Origin: Candidatus Omnitrophota bacterium | GTDB lineage: Bacteria; Omnitrophota; Gorgyraeia; Gygaellales; Profunditerraquicolaceae | Assembly (NCBI GenBank): GCA_026387385.1 | Contig: JAPLLU010000089.1 | Location: forward strand, 1 to 32,560 | Direction of reading: 5' to 3' | DNA length: 32,560 nucleotides | Shown: one piece after another, positions 11,057 to 17,090 of the stretch | How the letters are laid out: each line of letters starts with the position of its first letter | How positions within the stretch are numbered: position 1 is the first letter of the stretch | The notes under the pieces: generated by a model | The model's input: only the letters and a program-made list of their open reading frames with translations | Database searches by the model: none | Told to the model about the DNA's origin: nothing | Made by a program: the position numbers and the translations under genes

Positions 11057-13354
11057 GATTACTATAAGATTATCTGGTATGTGCGTAATCTTACCACTAA
11101 CGAACACGTCAGTAACCTTTCAGTAAGAGAAATCAATTCTCAAACTGAAGAAGCAGTTTGGGTGAAAGCCGCTTTAGCTTCATCCGAGATTAGCCCGATT
11201 ACGCATTGGACCCCTGCCGGAAGCTATACTACAACATGGAGTGCTCCTGGTTTTGGCGATAAGGCAGAGAACTATGCGGCAGATCAAAACAGGACTATCA
11301 CCGTGTTTATGGAAACTACAGCAATCCATATCTGGCGTTCTTATTCTGAATTTGCGTATACTGCTTCGGATGATAGATTAGATGTTAGCTCCTGGTTAGA
11401 GAGAGACGGTGCGGTTGTCTCCGGTGTTTCCGCAGTAAAGATTGACGTGTATGATGCAGGTAATGTAATTAAGACCCTGCAAACAAGTTCACCTAATCCT
11501 GCAGGTTTCTTTAATTTAACCTGGAATAGTACAGGCCTGGTTGCAGGCAAGGTTTATACTACTATTACCGATATTACAAACGTATCAGGCGCACATTTTA
11601 AGACCCCCGGGTCTTTTGAAATAACTACTCCTAAGAGTTTAGCGGATATGCAGGCAACGGTAAATTCTGTCTTGGATAAACCGATATCTGTGGTGAGCGC
11701 GGAAATACAGGAGTCTTTACAGGATCAGACAGACCTCATTGATGACAGGATGACCGAACAGACTAACATTATTACCGAGAAGACTAACACTATGGAGACG
11801 ATGATTCAGACGACAATGAAGAGTTTTGAGGATACAACAAAAAGCGCACTTGTTGAATTGGAAGAAGGTGCGAAAAAGGCAGTTGCAGCCGGCAATTTGC
11901 TTACTGAGACTGCTTTAAAATATTCCTGGAATGCCGTAGTATCTCCTGATCCGGTCTTGCTCAACGATAAGGCAGTAATAACCTGCCAAGGGCAACCCGG
12001 ACTTGAGCCTGTGCTTGAAATGTACAGCAACGACGATAAAGTAATTGTCCAGGCTGAAATTTTAAGAGACCCTATAACTCAGGGTATTTACAAGTATGAA
12101 TTTACTGCAGACGGAAGGTTTACGCCAGGCCAGGCCTACACTTATATTATTACGGAACGCGAGACAGATGCTTTCATTACCGGTAGCGGTATGGTGGAAT
12201 CTATGGGTCTGACTACAATCGCCGGCCTTGCTGCCGCAGCTCCGGAAGCAGCACGTGTGGCTAAGAAAGCCCTGGAGGCAATCAAGGCAGTTGAGGCTGT
12301 AGTTGTAACCGGAGAAAATATCAACATCGCACTTACCTTAAAGAACCTTAAAGAGTCAGTTGATGCCCTACCGGGAGCTTTGGCTAAAGAAGGGCCTTCT
12401 ACGCAGTTGGTTCAGACTGTCAATGAAATATCAGATAGGATAAGGAGTCTCGCAGGTGAGGAAGGATTTGATTTAAGTACGCTATTAGAAGAAGCCTTAA
12501 GCGGTTCACCTACAATTAAAGATATGCGTACTAAGACTGATGCTATCAATTCAGTCATCGAACTTTTGATGCAGATTTTTGAAGCTAAGTTAGGTGGTTT
12601 AGACTCGCCGGTAATCTCAACCTCGCTACAACCCGGAAGTGTTAAATTCCGCGTGGTGGCATTGAATCCATCTAAGCTCAAGACGCAGAAGATTCAGGTA
12701 AAGACTTATCTACCGGAAGAAGTTAAGCCCAAAGACATCATGGATTTAGGCGGATTGGAATTAGAGTACGATGCGGAAAAGTCCATTTACTATGTTTACA
12801 GGTCCAATATAGAATTAGCCCCGGGCGAGATGCGCTCATTCGAAGTAGAGGTAGAGGATATCTGGTTTGTGCCCGAGAAAATCATCGGCGATTTAAGAAC
12901 CAGAGCAAACGCTATACTAGAGCGGCTTGACAAGACAGAATATTATGTTAAAGCCAAGGAAATAGCCGATACCATTTATCCGCGCTTAGATGAGATAATT
13001 CAATTGCAGTTGGATGACGCGGTCAGCCGTCAGCAGCACATCGGTATTTATCGCCAGAATCTTCTGACTATAGAGCAGATTAAGGAAGACCTTGCCAAAA
13101 TGGAAAAGATTATTGTTACGGCAGGCGGTCCTCCTGCCCCGGAGATGCTGGCTACCAATGTGCAGGCAGAGGCGCCTTCAAAGACCATGACCTGGATTGT
13201 TATCTTTATTATAATTATCTTTGTAGGGCTCCTGGCAGCAGTCCTTTTCTTCACTTGGCAACGCCAGGCTCGGACTTCGCAGAGGGAGCTTTTGAGTTCC
13301 AAAAGATCAGCCTTTCCCGGGCCTCAAGACGAAGAAAAAAAAGAGAGCCAATAA
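3413..13354 (+). CDS. Giant Ig-like repeat surface protein, downstream part with coiled coils and C-terminal membrane anchor
   Basis: This continues the same frame as the preceding ORF after a single TGA. The annotated GTG at 3413 is just the first usable codon and has no convincing ribosome site, so independent translation is doubtful. About 26 further Ig-like repeats run to about residue 2547. After these come two non-repeat beta-rich domains (about 2550-2740), a coiled-coil stretch (about 2750-2830), another beta domain, Ala-rich and helical segments, and a further beta domain near 3090. One membrane helix (TWIVIFIIIIFVGLLAAVLF) lies about 50 residues from the end, followed by a basic and then acidic tail ending EEKKESQ. 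The predicted topology is a giant exterior chain held in the inner membrane with a short cytoplasmic tail. The stop lies 10 bases before an F-ATPase epsilon gene. Function unknown; adhesin, cell coat or motility fibre are possible. Confidence 0.85.
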   Translation: MKVTDASDDTVSDTSNNNFTIKGSLTLNSPNGAETWVVATSHDITWTKQGTMSSVKLEYSTNGFSDELETVTIVASTDSTGTPAGTYKRAWTIPDAIFSTVKVRITNNDDSSVTDRSDTNFKITGSFTLTAPNGGNQWTVNTIQDIRWTFVGTILNAKLEYSTDGSTYPNIILASTPAGGLAYSWTIPDAISTTCKVKVSDASDFTVFDVSDANFAIRGKFTITSPNGGQDWVVGTSQNITWDTVGSVENVKLEYSTDGGTTYPNVIIASTPNAGTYGWSVPNSICNTAKVKVSDVNNDQAFDISDNNFKIRGAFTITAPNGAEQWVVNTSENITWATTGTIANVKLQYSTNGFSDELETVLIIASTPNNNTYPWTIPDAIGSTLKVRVTNVNDSNVYDVSNANFIIKGSVNLTVPDGGEIWIVGATEDITWTKTGTYANVKLEYSKNGFSDELETVVITPSTPVGNLSYPWAVADAIGTSLKVRVTDVDNSTVTDMSLANFEIKGSLTLASPNGTEIWKVNESRNITWTKTGSIANVKLEYSINGGTSYPNTIVASTDATTGSYPWTIPDAIGTALRVKITNVLDSAVTDTSNANFEIKGGLTVTSPNGGETWVVQGSQPINWSRAGSIANVKLEYSTNGGSTYPNLIIASTPAGSGSYPWTIPDAISTTLKVKITNVDDADVFDVSNDNFTIVGSLTLTAPDGGESWVINTSQDITWTRTGSISSVKLEYSTNGGSTYPNVIIASTNAATGIYPWTIPDAPSTLARVKITNTADSSVFDNSSANFRIRGLLTLTSPNGTEIWIVSSSHDITWTRQGSIPNAKLEYSTDGGGNYPNVITASTPAANLSYPWSVPDAIGASLRVKISDVDDATVYDTSNANFEIKGSLTLTVPNGAEVWKVGESRNITWTKTGAFANVKLEYSTNGGSSYPNVIVASTDATAGTYPWTVADAIGVALRVKITNTLDSAVADTSNANFEIKGVLVLTAPNGGEAWVVTTSNNITWNRTGSIANVKLEYSADGGSSYPNTIIASTPASASYPWTIPDAIGDQIRVKVTDVLDETVTDASNANFKITGSFTLTSPNGGEVWIVGENHNITWTKNGSIANAKLEYSTNGGTTYPNVITPSIGAGSGSYTWTMPDDISSTLRVKISDTTDATVFDTSNANFKIAGSFILTSPNGGEKWPIGSTQAITWTKSGSIINAKLEYSTNGGTTYPNVIIATTPASSLSYSWTAVDNNPSVTCRVKISDFSDSTVFDTSNADFKIHGTFNLASPNGGEVWTVQETRNITWTANGSIPNVKLEYSTNGGLTYPNTIIASTPNTLSYSWTIPDAIGTTLRVKITDILDSDATDTSNGNFKIRGAVTLTAPNGGEAWIVSTLHNITWVKTGSIANVKLEYSTDSGQTYPVGNVIVSSVAANLGTYEWTIPDKIYTTVRVKISDVTDSTVVDESNSDFIIRGGFTVTAPNGAEKWTVGTSQNITWTTFGTIYNVKLEYSTNGGSTYPNVIIASTSNTGTYPWTIPNAIFNNCRVRVSNAADSGTFDTSDANFKIMGGFTVSTPDGGEVWAVNESRNIIWNTAGTVSLVKLEYSTNSGSTYPYTIIASTPNNNSFSWTVADAISATLRMRVSDANDSDAFDTSNGNFKIRAGFNVTSPNGGETWIVASSHNITWATYGTVANVKLEYSTDGGSTYPPANVIIGSTGNTGTYPWPIPDAIGTALRVKVSDATDSTALDASNNNFEVKGSLILTAPNGGEKWIIGDYQSITWTKTGSINNVKLEYSLDAGVTYPNLITASTTNPGTYGWTIPDAASTLVRVRVTNNADGTVKDESDANLKIQPSFTITAPNGGEKWGIGEAKNITWTTSGTVPTVKLMYSTDGGVTYPPANLITSSTSNLGTYQWTIPDAISATVRVRVEHTSDPEAFDQSNANFRIRSKVTVTSPNSGLEEWEVGQTYNITWTVQGTIPTVKIEYSTNAFSDENEVYTVIASTPNDGTHPWTIPVSPDPISKTVRVRVSDYNDFIPPTEGAYDFSNYDFKIKSKITVTSPNGAEKWDVGSTYNITWTCAGTVSEVKIEWSKDGGTTYPYSLTVPNTSPYSWQIPNQFPDTQINTITNGYLFKIRISDADAYKPTEQSSKHPVAFDVSDASAKIKAPFTITSPNGSEVWTTQESHPITWTWTGIVPNVKLEYSTNGGTTYPNIIIGSTANTGTYNWTIPDAISTTVKVRVTSVDDSEAFDVSDANFKIRGALQITAPNGLEPWEIGNTFNITWNTTGTIPNVKLVYSIDSGVTYPYTITNSVSNTGTYSWAIPDVPNDTPTHYARVKISNVSDSTVSDESNADFDIRGYLLITSPNGNEQWIVGTAHNITWNKGGRIGYKLSYSLDGGMTYPNVITTVVDWQQNTGTYSWVVPDDISQTVKVKIQDPANPDNVFDVSNNNFTICGSFVLSSPNGAERWVTSEERLIEWSAIGTMPQVKLEYSKDNFNLDRHTIVAALDIPDPSDPLSYTGAYNWEIPDAVLKDVYGIYSGPDVVKVRISDATDSRVYDDSNNTFTIDYYKIIWYVRNLTTNEHVSNLSVREINSQTEEAVWVKAALASSEISPITHWTPAGSYTTTWSAPGFGDKAENYAADQNRTITVFMETTAIHIWRSYSEFAYTASDDRLDVSSWLERDGAVVSGVSAVKIDVYDAGNVIKTLQTSSPNPAGFFNLTWNSTGLVAGKVYTTITDITNVSGAHFKTPGSFEITTPKSLADMQATVNSVLDKPISVVSAEIQESLQDQTDLIDDRMTEQTNIITEKTNTMETMIQTTMKSFEDTTKSALVELEEGAKKAVAAGNLLTETALKYSWNAVVSPDPVLLNDKAVITCQGQPGLEPVLEMYSNDDKVIVQAEILRDPITQGIYKYEFTADGRFTPGQAYTYIITERETDAFITGSGMVESMGLTTIAGLAAAAPEAARVAKKALEAIKAVEAVVVTGENINIALTLKNLKESVDALPGALAKEGPSTQLVQTVNEISDRIRSLAGEEGFDLSTLLEEALSGSPTIKDMRTKTDAINSVIELLMQIFEAKLGGLDSPVISTSLQPGSVKFRVVALNPSKLKTQKIQVKTYLPEEVKPKDIMDLGGLELEYDAEKSIYYVYRSNIELAPGEMRSFEVEVEDIWFVPEKIIGDLRTRANAILERLDKTEYYVKAKEIADTIYPRLDEIIQLQLDDAVSRQQHIGIYRQNLLTIEQIKEDLAKMEKIIVTAGGPPAPEMLATNVQAEAPSKTMTWIVIFIIIIFVGLLAAVLFFTWQRQARTSQRELLSSKRSAFPGPQDEEKKESQ

Positions 13355-13364
13355 TAAATAGAAT

Positions 13365-13601
13365 ATGCTTTTAGATGTTTCTGTGGTGAGTCCGATAAAA
13401 ATCATTTTTGAAGGAAAAGCCAGGAGTATCATCCTGCCCGGAGAACAAGGCGTTTTTGAGGTATTACCCTTCCACAAACCTATCTTAAGCCGTTTGATTA
13501 CTGGGAGAATAGTTATAGACGATGTGTCTTTTTCTATACTTAGGGGAGCGGTTAAGGTTCATCAGAATAAGGTAACTATAGTCTTAGAGGAGGCATTGTA
13601 A
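13365..13601 (+). CDS. atpC: F-type ATPase epsilon subunit, short form
   Basis: The 78-residue protein matches only the N-terminal beta-sandwich of F1 epsilon. It begins LLDVSVVSP and contains PGEQGVFEVLPFHKPILSRL, the usual conserved turn. The C-terminal helical hairpin that inhibits ATP hydrolysis in many bacteria is absent, so such inhibition is not expected. In the complex epsilon would sit on gamma and contact the c-ring. The gene starts 10 bases after the giant surface-protein gene and lies at the head of the cluster, whereas epsilon is normally last in atp operons. The initiating ATG has no clear Shine-Dalgarno sequence, so coupling to the upstream gene is possible. Confidence 0.85.
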   Translation: MLLDVSVVSPIKIIFEGKARSIILPGEQGVFEVLPFHKPILSRLITGRIVIDDVSFSILRGAVKVHQNKVTIVLEEAL

Positions 13602-13603
13602 AG

Positions 13604-13822
13604 ATGAGTAGGAATCTGGCCCTAATTTTAGTTTTTGCCATATGTATCATATGCCCCTGCGCAGTCTTTGCCGCAACCGGTTTTGCCAGCATCAATGCCT
13701 TAGGCAGGAACCCTTCAAGCGCTCCCAGGATTTTCACGGCAATGATTATTGCTTTAGTCTTCGCGCAGTCATTGGCGATAATTGCCATGCTGATTATTTT
13801 TCAGCTGTTCAGTACATCCTAA
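13604..13822 (+). CDS. atpE: F0 subunit c-like hairpin lacking the ion-binding carboxylate
   Basis: This 72-residue protein has two hydrophobic helices joined by the RNP loop (residues 35-37) typical of F-ATPase subunit c. Counting 18 residues from the loop proline, as from Pro43 to Asp61 in E. coli, lands on Gln55 (FAQSLAII) instead of Asp or Glu. The codon is CAG, one base away from GAG. No Asp or Glu occurs anywhere in the protein, and the glycine-rich packing motif of helix 1 is degenerate (AATGFASI). A ring of such subunits could not carry protons or sodium by the known mechanism. It starts 2 bases after epsilon with GAGGAGG upstream. It could instead be read as having a signal peptide (cut after VFA), but length and loop position favour a c hairpin. 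Confidence 0.75.
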   Translation: MSRNLALILVFAICIICPCAVFAATGFASINALGRNPSSAPRIFTAMIIALVFAQSLAIIAMLIIFQLFSTS

Positions 13823-13848
13823 AGAGCTTTTAAAAAAAGGAGAATAGA

Positions 13849-14577
13849 ATGTTTTTGGCATCAGTAATAATCTTTCAGATACTTATTTTTATGGGCCTAA
13901 TATTTATGTTCAGGAAAATAATGACGCAAAATGTCGTTTCCGCTACGAAACACATTGACGCACTGAATCAAGATTGCGCCAGGAAAGAGCAGGAGATTAA
14001 CCGCCAGCTTGAGGAGATAAAGCAGAAATCCCAGGAGACTCTGGCTACGGCAAGAAACGAGGCAGAAGAATATAAAGCCCAGGTCCTTAAAGAGACACAG
14101 GAAGAACGAGACGGCATCATAAAGCAGGCACGCAGCCAAAGCGAAGCCATTATCCAGCAGGCAGATAAATCGCGCAATTTACTCCTCTTGGAGATAGAGG
14201 AGCGCATAGACAAGGTATCTATTGACAAGGCCTGCGAATTAATAGAATACACTTTGCCGGAACAGTTTAAGCAGGACGTGCATACACATTGGGTAGAAGA
14301 GCTGATTGAAAGCGGATTTGCTCAACTTCAACATCTGCGCATGCCGGAAGAAGTCCGGGAGATAAAAATTACCTCCGCTTTTCCTTTAACCGACGGACAA
14401 CGTAAGAACCTGATTAAGAAACTTAAAGAGGTGTTGGCTAGGGATATAACATTGAAAGAGGAGGTAGATCCAAAGATAGTCTCGGGGTTTATTATTGCTA
14501 TAGGCAGTTTAATCTTAGACGGGAGCTTAAGGAATAAGATTCAGGAGAGAGCAAGGAGTGACGGGTTAGCAAGATAA
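13849..14577 (+). CDS. atpF: F-type ATPase b/delta fusion (peripheral stalk)
   Basis: The 242-aa protein starts with one membrane helix (about residues 3-22), then a long charged coiled coil (about 30-120) typical of subunit b. The C-terminal part, about 170-235, resembles the end of F1 delta: PLTDGQRKNLIKKL, then VDPKIVSGFIIAIGSLILDG. So b and delta appear fused, as known from mycobacteria; long b proteins also occur in N-ATPases. It would connect the membrane part to the top of alpha3-beta3. AGGAGA lies a few bases before the ATG, which supports this start. No separate delta gene is present in the cluster. Confidence 0.85.
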   Translation: MFLASVIIFQILIFMGLIFMFRKIMTQNVVSATKHIDALNQDCARKEQEINRQLEEIKQKSQETLATARNEAEEYKAQVLKETQEERDGIIKQARSQSEAIIQQADKSRNLLLLEIEERIDKVSIDKACELIEYTLPEQFKQDVHTHWVEELIESGFAQLQHLRMPEEVREIKITSAFPLTDGQRKNLIKKLKEVLARDITLKEEVDPKIVSGFIIAIGSLILDGSLRNKIQERARSDGLAR

Positions 14578-14622
14578 TTTTTTTATTCAATTTAAAAAAA
14601 TTCTATAATCCTGCCTGTAAGG

Positions 14623-14643
14623 AAAAAAATATAATATTTTTTT
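14623..14643. repeat. AT-only perfect inverted repeat between b/delta and alpha
   Basis: AAAAAAATAT, one central base, then ATATTTTTTT: a 10-bp perfect palindrome with a T-run. It could be a weak terminator or a bendable element upstream of the alpha promoter. The stem is purely A/T, so stability is low. Confidence 0.3.
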
Positions 14644-14653
14644 TAATAGTGGT

Positions 14654-14681
14654 TTGCATTAAAGCGCATTTGTGAGATAAT
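14654..14681 (+). promoter_or_regulatory. Possible promoter of the alpha-gamma-beta-T2SS genes
   Basis: TTGCAT at 14654-14659 and GATAAT at 14676-14681 are separated by 16 bases in the 113-base gap before alpha. The -10 matches the consensus at 5 of 6 positions, the -35 only weakly. The ATG of alpha lies 9 bases after the -10 box, so a transcript from here would be leaderless or nearly so. This fits the lack of a ribosome binding site there. Confidence 0.35.
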
Positions 14682-14689
14682 ATAGAGTT

Positions 14690-16174
14690 ATGGATGCCCA
14701 GGTAGCAAATAATAAGACCAGCGCAAGATTCGAAGTCAGGGAGATAGGTGTCGTTCAGTCCGTGCGTAAATTTGTTGTCCTCGCAAAAGGGCTGCCTTCC
14801 TGCATGAACGGCCAGATTGTCGAATTTTCCGACGGAACTTTAGGCTTAGTGATGGGTTTTAATGAGGAGAAGGTGCAAATTCTGGTTTTGGGTGATGCAT
14901 CTAATATCCGCGCAGGAGAAGAGGTTTATAACAAAGGCAAATCTTTAAACCTTCCCGTATCAGAGGCATTTTTAGGCCGCATAGTAAATGCCCTTTGTCA
15001 ACCCCAGGATAATTTAGGCCCGATAGAGTCGAAGGAAACCTTTCCGGTTTTTAGAGTAGCCCCCGGAGTTATGGAGCGCGTTCCGGTTAAAGAGACGCTT
15101 GAGACAGGGACGATGATCCTGGATGCGGTTATCCCTATTGCTAAAGGCCAGCGTCAGCTCTTAATCGGAGACAGGCTTACCGGGAAGACCAGTGTAGCCA
15201 TAGACGCCATAATCAGCCAAAAAGGCAAGGATGTAATCTGTATCTATTGCTGTATCGGTAAACCTTATTCAGCCCTTCTTAAGATTTTAGATATTTTCAT
15301 AGAAAAGGATGCCTTGGATTATTCCATAGTAGTCTCAGGAGTAGCAAGCGTATCAACAGGAGAACAGTACCTGGCTCCTTATACAGCCTGTATGCTGGGT
15401 GAATATTTTATGTATAAAGGAAAAGACGTGTTGGTTGTGTTTGATGATCTGACTAAACATGCCTGGGTATACAGGCAGATATCTTTGCTCCTAGAGCGCG
15501 CACCGGGAAGAGAGGCTTATCCCGGGGATATATTTTACATTCATTCTCAATTGATGGAACGCGCAGGCTTTCTTAAGCCTGAGCGGGGAAACGGCTCAAT
15601 GACCTTTTTCCCAATCGTAGATATACTCCAGGGTGATGTTACCGGTTATATCTCCACAAACCTGATTTCCATGACCGACGGGCAGTTGTATTTTTCTACT
15701 ACCCTTTTTAATAAGGGGGTCAAGCCCGCTATTGATTTCGGGCTTTCCGTATCGCGTATCGGAAATAAAGCCCAGTGGCCGGTGATGAAAGAGCTGAGTA
15801 AAAGTTTACGCCTGGATTATCTCCAATATAAAGAATTACTGCAGATGACGCAATTACGCACCACCGGACTTTCTAAAGAGGCAGAGGCAAAGCTTCGGCG
15901 CGGTGAAGCAATAAACCAATTGATTGTCCAGGACAAGAATAAGCCCGTTTCTATGGAGGTGGAGATACTTTACCTTTACGCCCTGAACCGGGGATTATTG
16001 GATAACCTGTCTATCGGGCAAATGAAGCATTTTAAACAGGATATACTTGCTTACGTAAGTAAAGTTTATCCGCAATTTGCTGCGGATATCCGTAAGTTCA
16101 AAGAATTCAGCGAGGATATTAAGCAAAAAATGGAAGAGGGTCTAAAGGAATATTTTCAAGAAGTAATTAGGTGA
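14690..16174 (+). CDS. atpA: F-type ATPase alpha subunit
   Basis: At 494 aa it has normal length for F1 alpha. The P-loop is GDRLTGKT near residues 160-167, where canonical alpha has GDRQTGKT, so the usual Gln is Leu. DDLTKHAWVYRQISLLL and PGREAYPGD follow, and GLSVSRIG near 350-357 keeps the arginine that completes the catalytic site of beta. DDLTKHA differs from the usual DDLSKQA. Together this suggests a working structural alpha with modified non-catalytic nucleotide sites. It forms the alpha3-beta3 hexamer with the beta gene two genes downstream. No Shine-Dalgarno precedes the ATG. Confidence 0.93.
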   Translation: MDAQVANNKTSARFEVREIGVVQSVRKFVVLAKGLPSCMNGQIVEFSDGTLGLVMGFNEEKVQILVLGDASNIRAGEEVYNKGKSLNLPVSEAFLGRIVNALCQPQDNLGPIESKETFPVFRVAPGVMERVPVKETLETGTMILDAVIPIAKGQRQLLIGDRLTGKTSVAIDAIISQKGKDVICIYCCIGKPYSALLKILDIFIEKDALDYSIVVSGVASVSTGEQYLAPYTACMLGEYFMYKGKDVLVVFDDLTKHAWVYRQISLLLERAPGREAYPGDIFYIHSQLMERAGFLKPERGNGSMTFFPIVDILQGDVTGYISTNLISMTDGQLYFSTTLFNKGVKPAIDFGLSVSRIGNKAQWPVMKELSKSLRLDYLQYKELLQMTQLRTTGLSKEAEAKLRRGEAINQLIVQDKNKPVSMEVEILYLYALNRGLLDNLSIGQMKHFKQDILAYVSKVYPQFAADIRKFKEFSEDIKQKMEEGLKEYFQEVIR

Positions 16175-16216
16175 GCGGTTACCTCATAAGTTTTATGTTG
16201 ATAAAATGTGTAAAGC

Positions 16217-16237
16217 AACTCTTAACTCCTAACTCCT
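16217..16237 (+). repeat. Heptamer array AACTCYT x3 touching the gamma start codon
   Basis: AACTCTT, AACTCCT, AACTCCT run head to tail at 16217-16237 and are followed by AATG containing the gamma start. No ribosome binding site is left between array and ATG. It is one of several arrays of exact 7-bp period at gene junctions in this window. Confidence 0.8.
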
Positions 16238-16238
16238 A

Positions 16239-17090
16239 ATGAAGACCCTTGCAATCTTAAAAAAAGATTTAGAGTTTAACAGCAGTCTTTTTTCCTTAAT
16301 CGAGGTGCTCAAAAATATCGCTGTAGCGCAATTTAAAATATTGGAACGTAAGATCCGTTCTTTTGATAAGTTGATTTTGACTATCGAGAGTTTTTTTGAT
16401 TTAATTGACACAAAGAAATTAGTCCATCCTTTTTTTAATCCTCAAGACAGGCCCCAGGCAGTGGTAGCGGTTACTTCGGATAGCGGTCTCTTAGGCGGGC
16501 TTAATATGCAGGTTGTAAATCGGGCACTGTATGAATTATCAGAGATTCCGGGCAAACTTATTGTTATCGGTGAACGCGGCAAGATGCTTGCCAGAGAAAA
16601 CGGGATTCCCTTTGTTGCCTTTGGCGGCATCAAAGATGATGAGCGTTATGCTCAAGCAATGCAACTGAGGGATTATCTATTAACTAAATTTATCGACGGT
16701 GCGTACGGCCACCTGAAAGTAGTCTTCCCCAGGCCTGTTTCTTTTACGGTGCAATGCATTGAAGTAGCTTCATTTCTGCCGTATGTTCCCCAGCAACGCA
16801 CGCAAACGCAAAACCTAGGGTCCATCCCGGATATGATCTTAGAATCAAACCCCAACTATGTTGTTGAATATCTGCTATATTTGTGGATAGGCCATAAATT
16901 ATATGAGATTTTCGGCTTAAGTCGTTTAGCGGAACTGGCGGCGCGTTTCGTGCATCTTGAAGATAGCTCGCAGAGAATAAAGGATATGGAGAAAAAAATA
17001 AAACTTGAATATTTTCACGTCAGGCACGAAATTATTGACCGTAATATGCGCGAACTTTTTGCTACCAGGTTAATGTATGCCTATAAATAA
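16239..17090 (+). CDS. atpG: F-type ATPase gamma subunit, divergent
   Basis: The 283-aa protein is recognisable as gamma by VTSDSGLLGGLN (about residues 78-89; canonical ITSDRGLCGGLN), an N-terminal long helix, and a C-terminal helix containing SRLAELAARF and MRELFATRL. Gamma is the rotor shaft inside alpha3-beta3. The N-terminal helix is clearly diverged from the usual ITKAMKMVAASK (here IEVLKNIAVAQFK). The start codon directly follows a heptamer array and has no Shine-Dalgarno. The 3' end overlaps the beta gene by 14 bases, suggesting coupled translation. Confidence 0.85.
   Translation: MKTLAILKKDLEFNSSLFSLIEVLKNIAVAQFKILERKIRSFDKLILTIESFFDLIDTKKLVHPFFNPQDRPQAVVAVTSDSGLLGGLNMQVVNRALYELSEIPGKLIVIGERGKMLARENGIPFVAFGGIKDDERYAQAMQLRDYLLTKFIDGAYGHLKVVFPRPVSFTVQCIEVASFLPYVPQQRTQTQNLGSIPDMILESNPNYVVEYLLYLWIGHKLYEIFGLSRLAELAARFVHLEDSSQRIKDMEKKIKLEYFHVRHEIIDRNMRELFATRLMYAYK

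Noticed and set aside
2-13354. TGA recoded as a sense codon in this organism
   Set aside because: TGA ends alpha, gspI and gspL at sensible places, and only one in-frame TGA occurs in over 4,400 codons of the giant gene. No selenocysteine insertion stem was obvious after it.
13642-13833. 63-aa plus-strand ORF overlapping the c-like gene
   Set aside because: Out of frame with the hydrophobic hairpin, no family features; shadow ORF.
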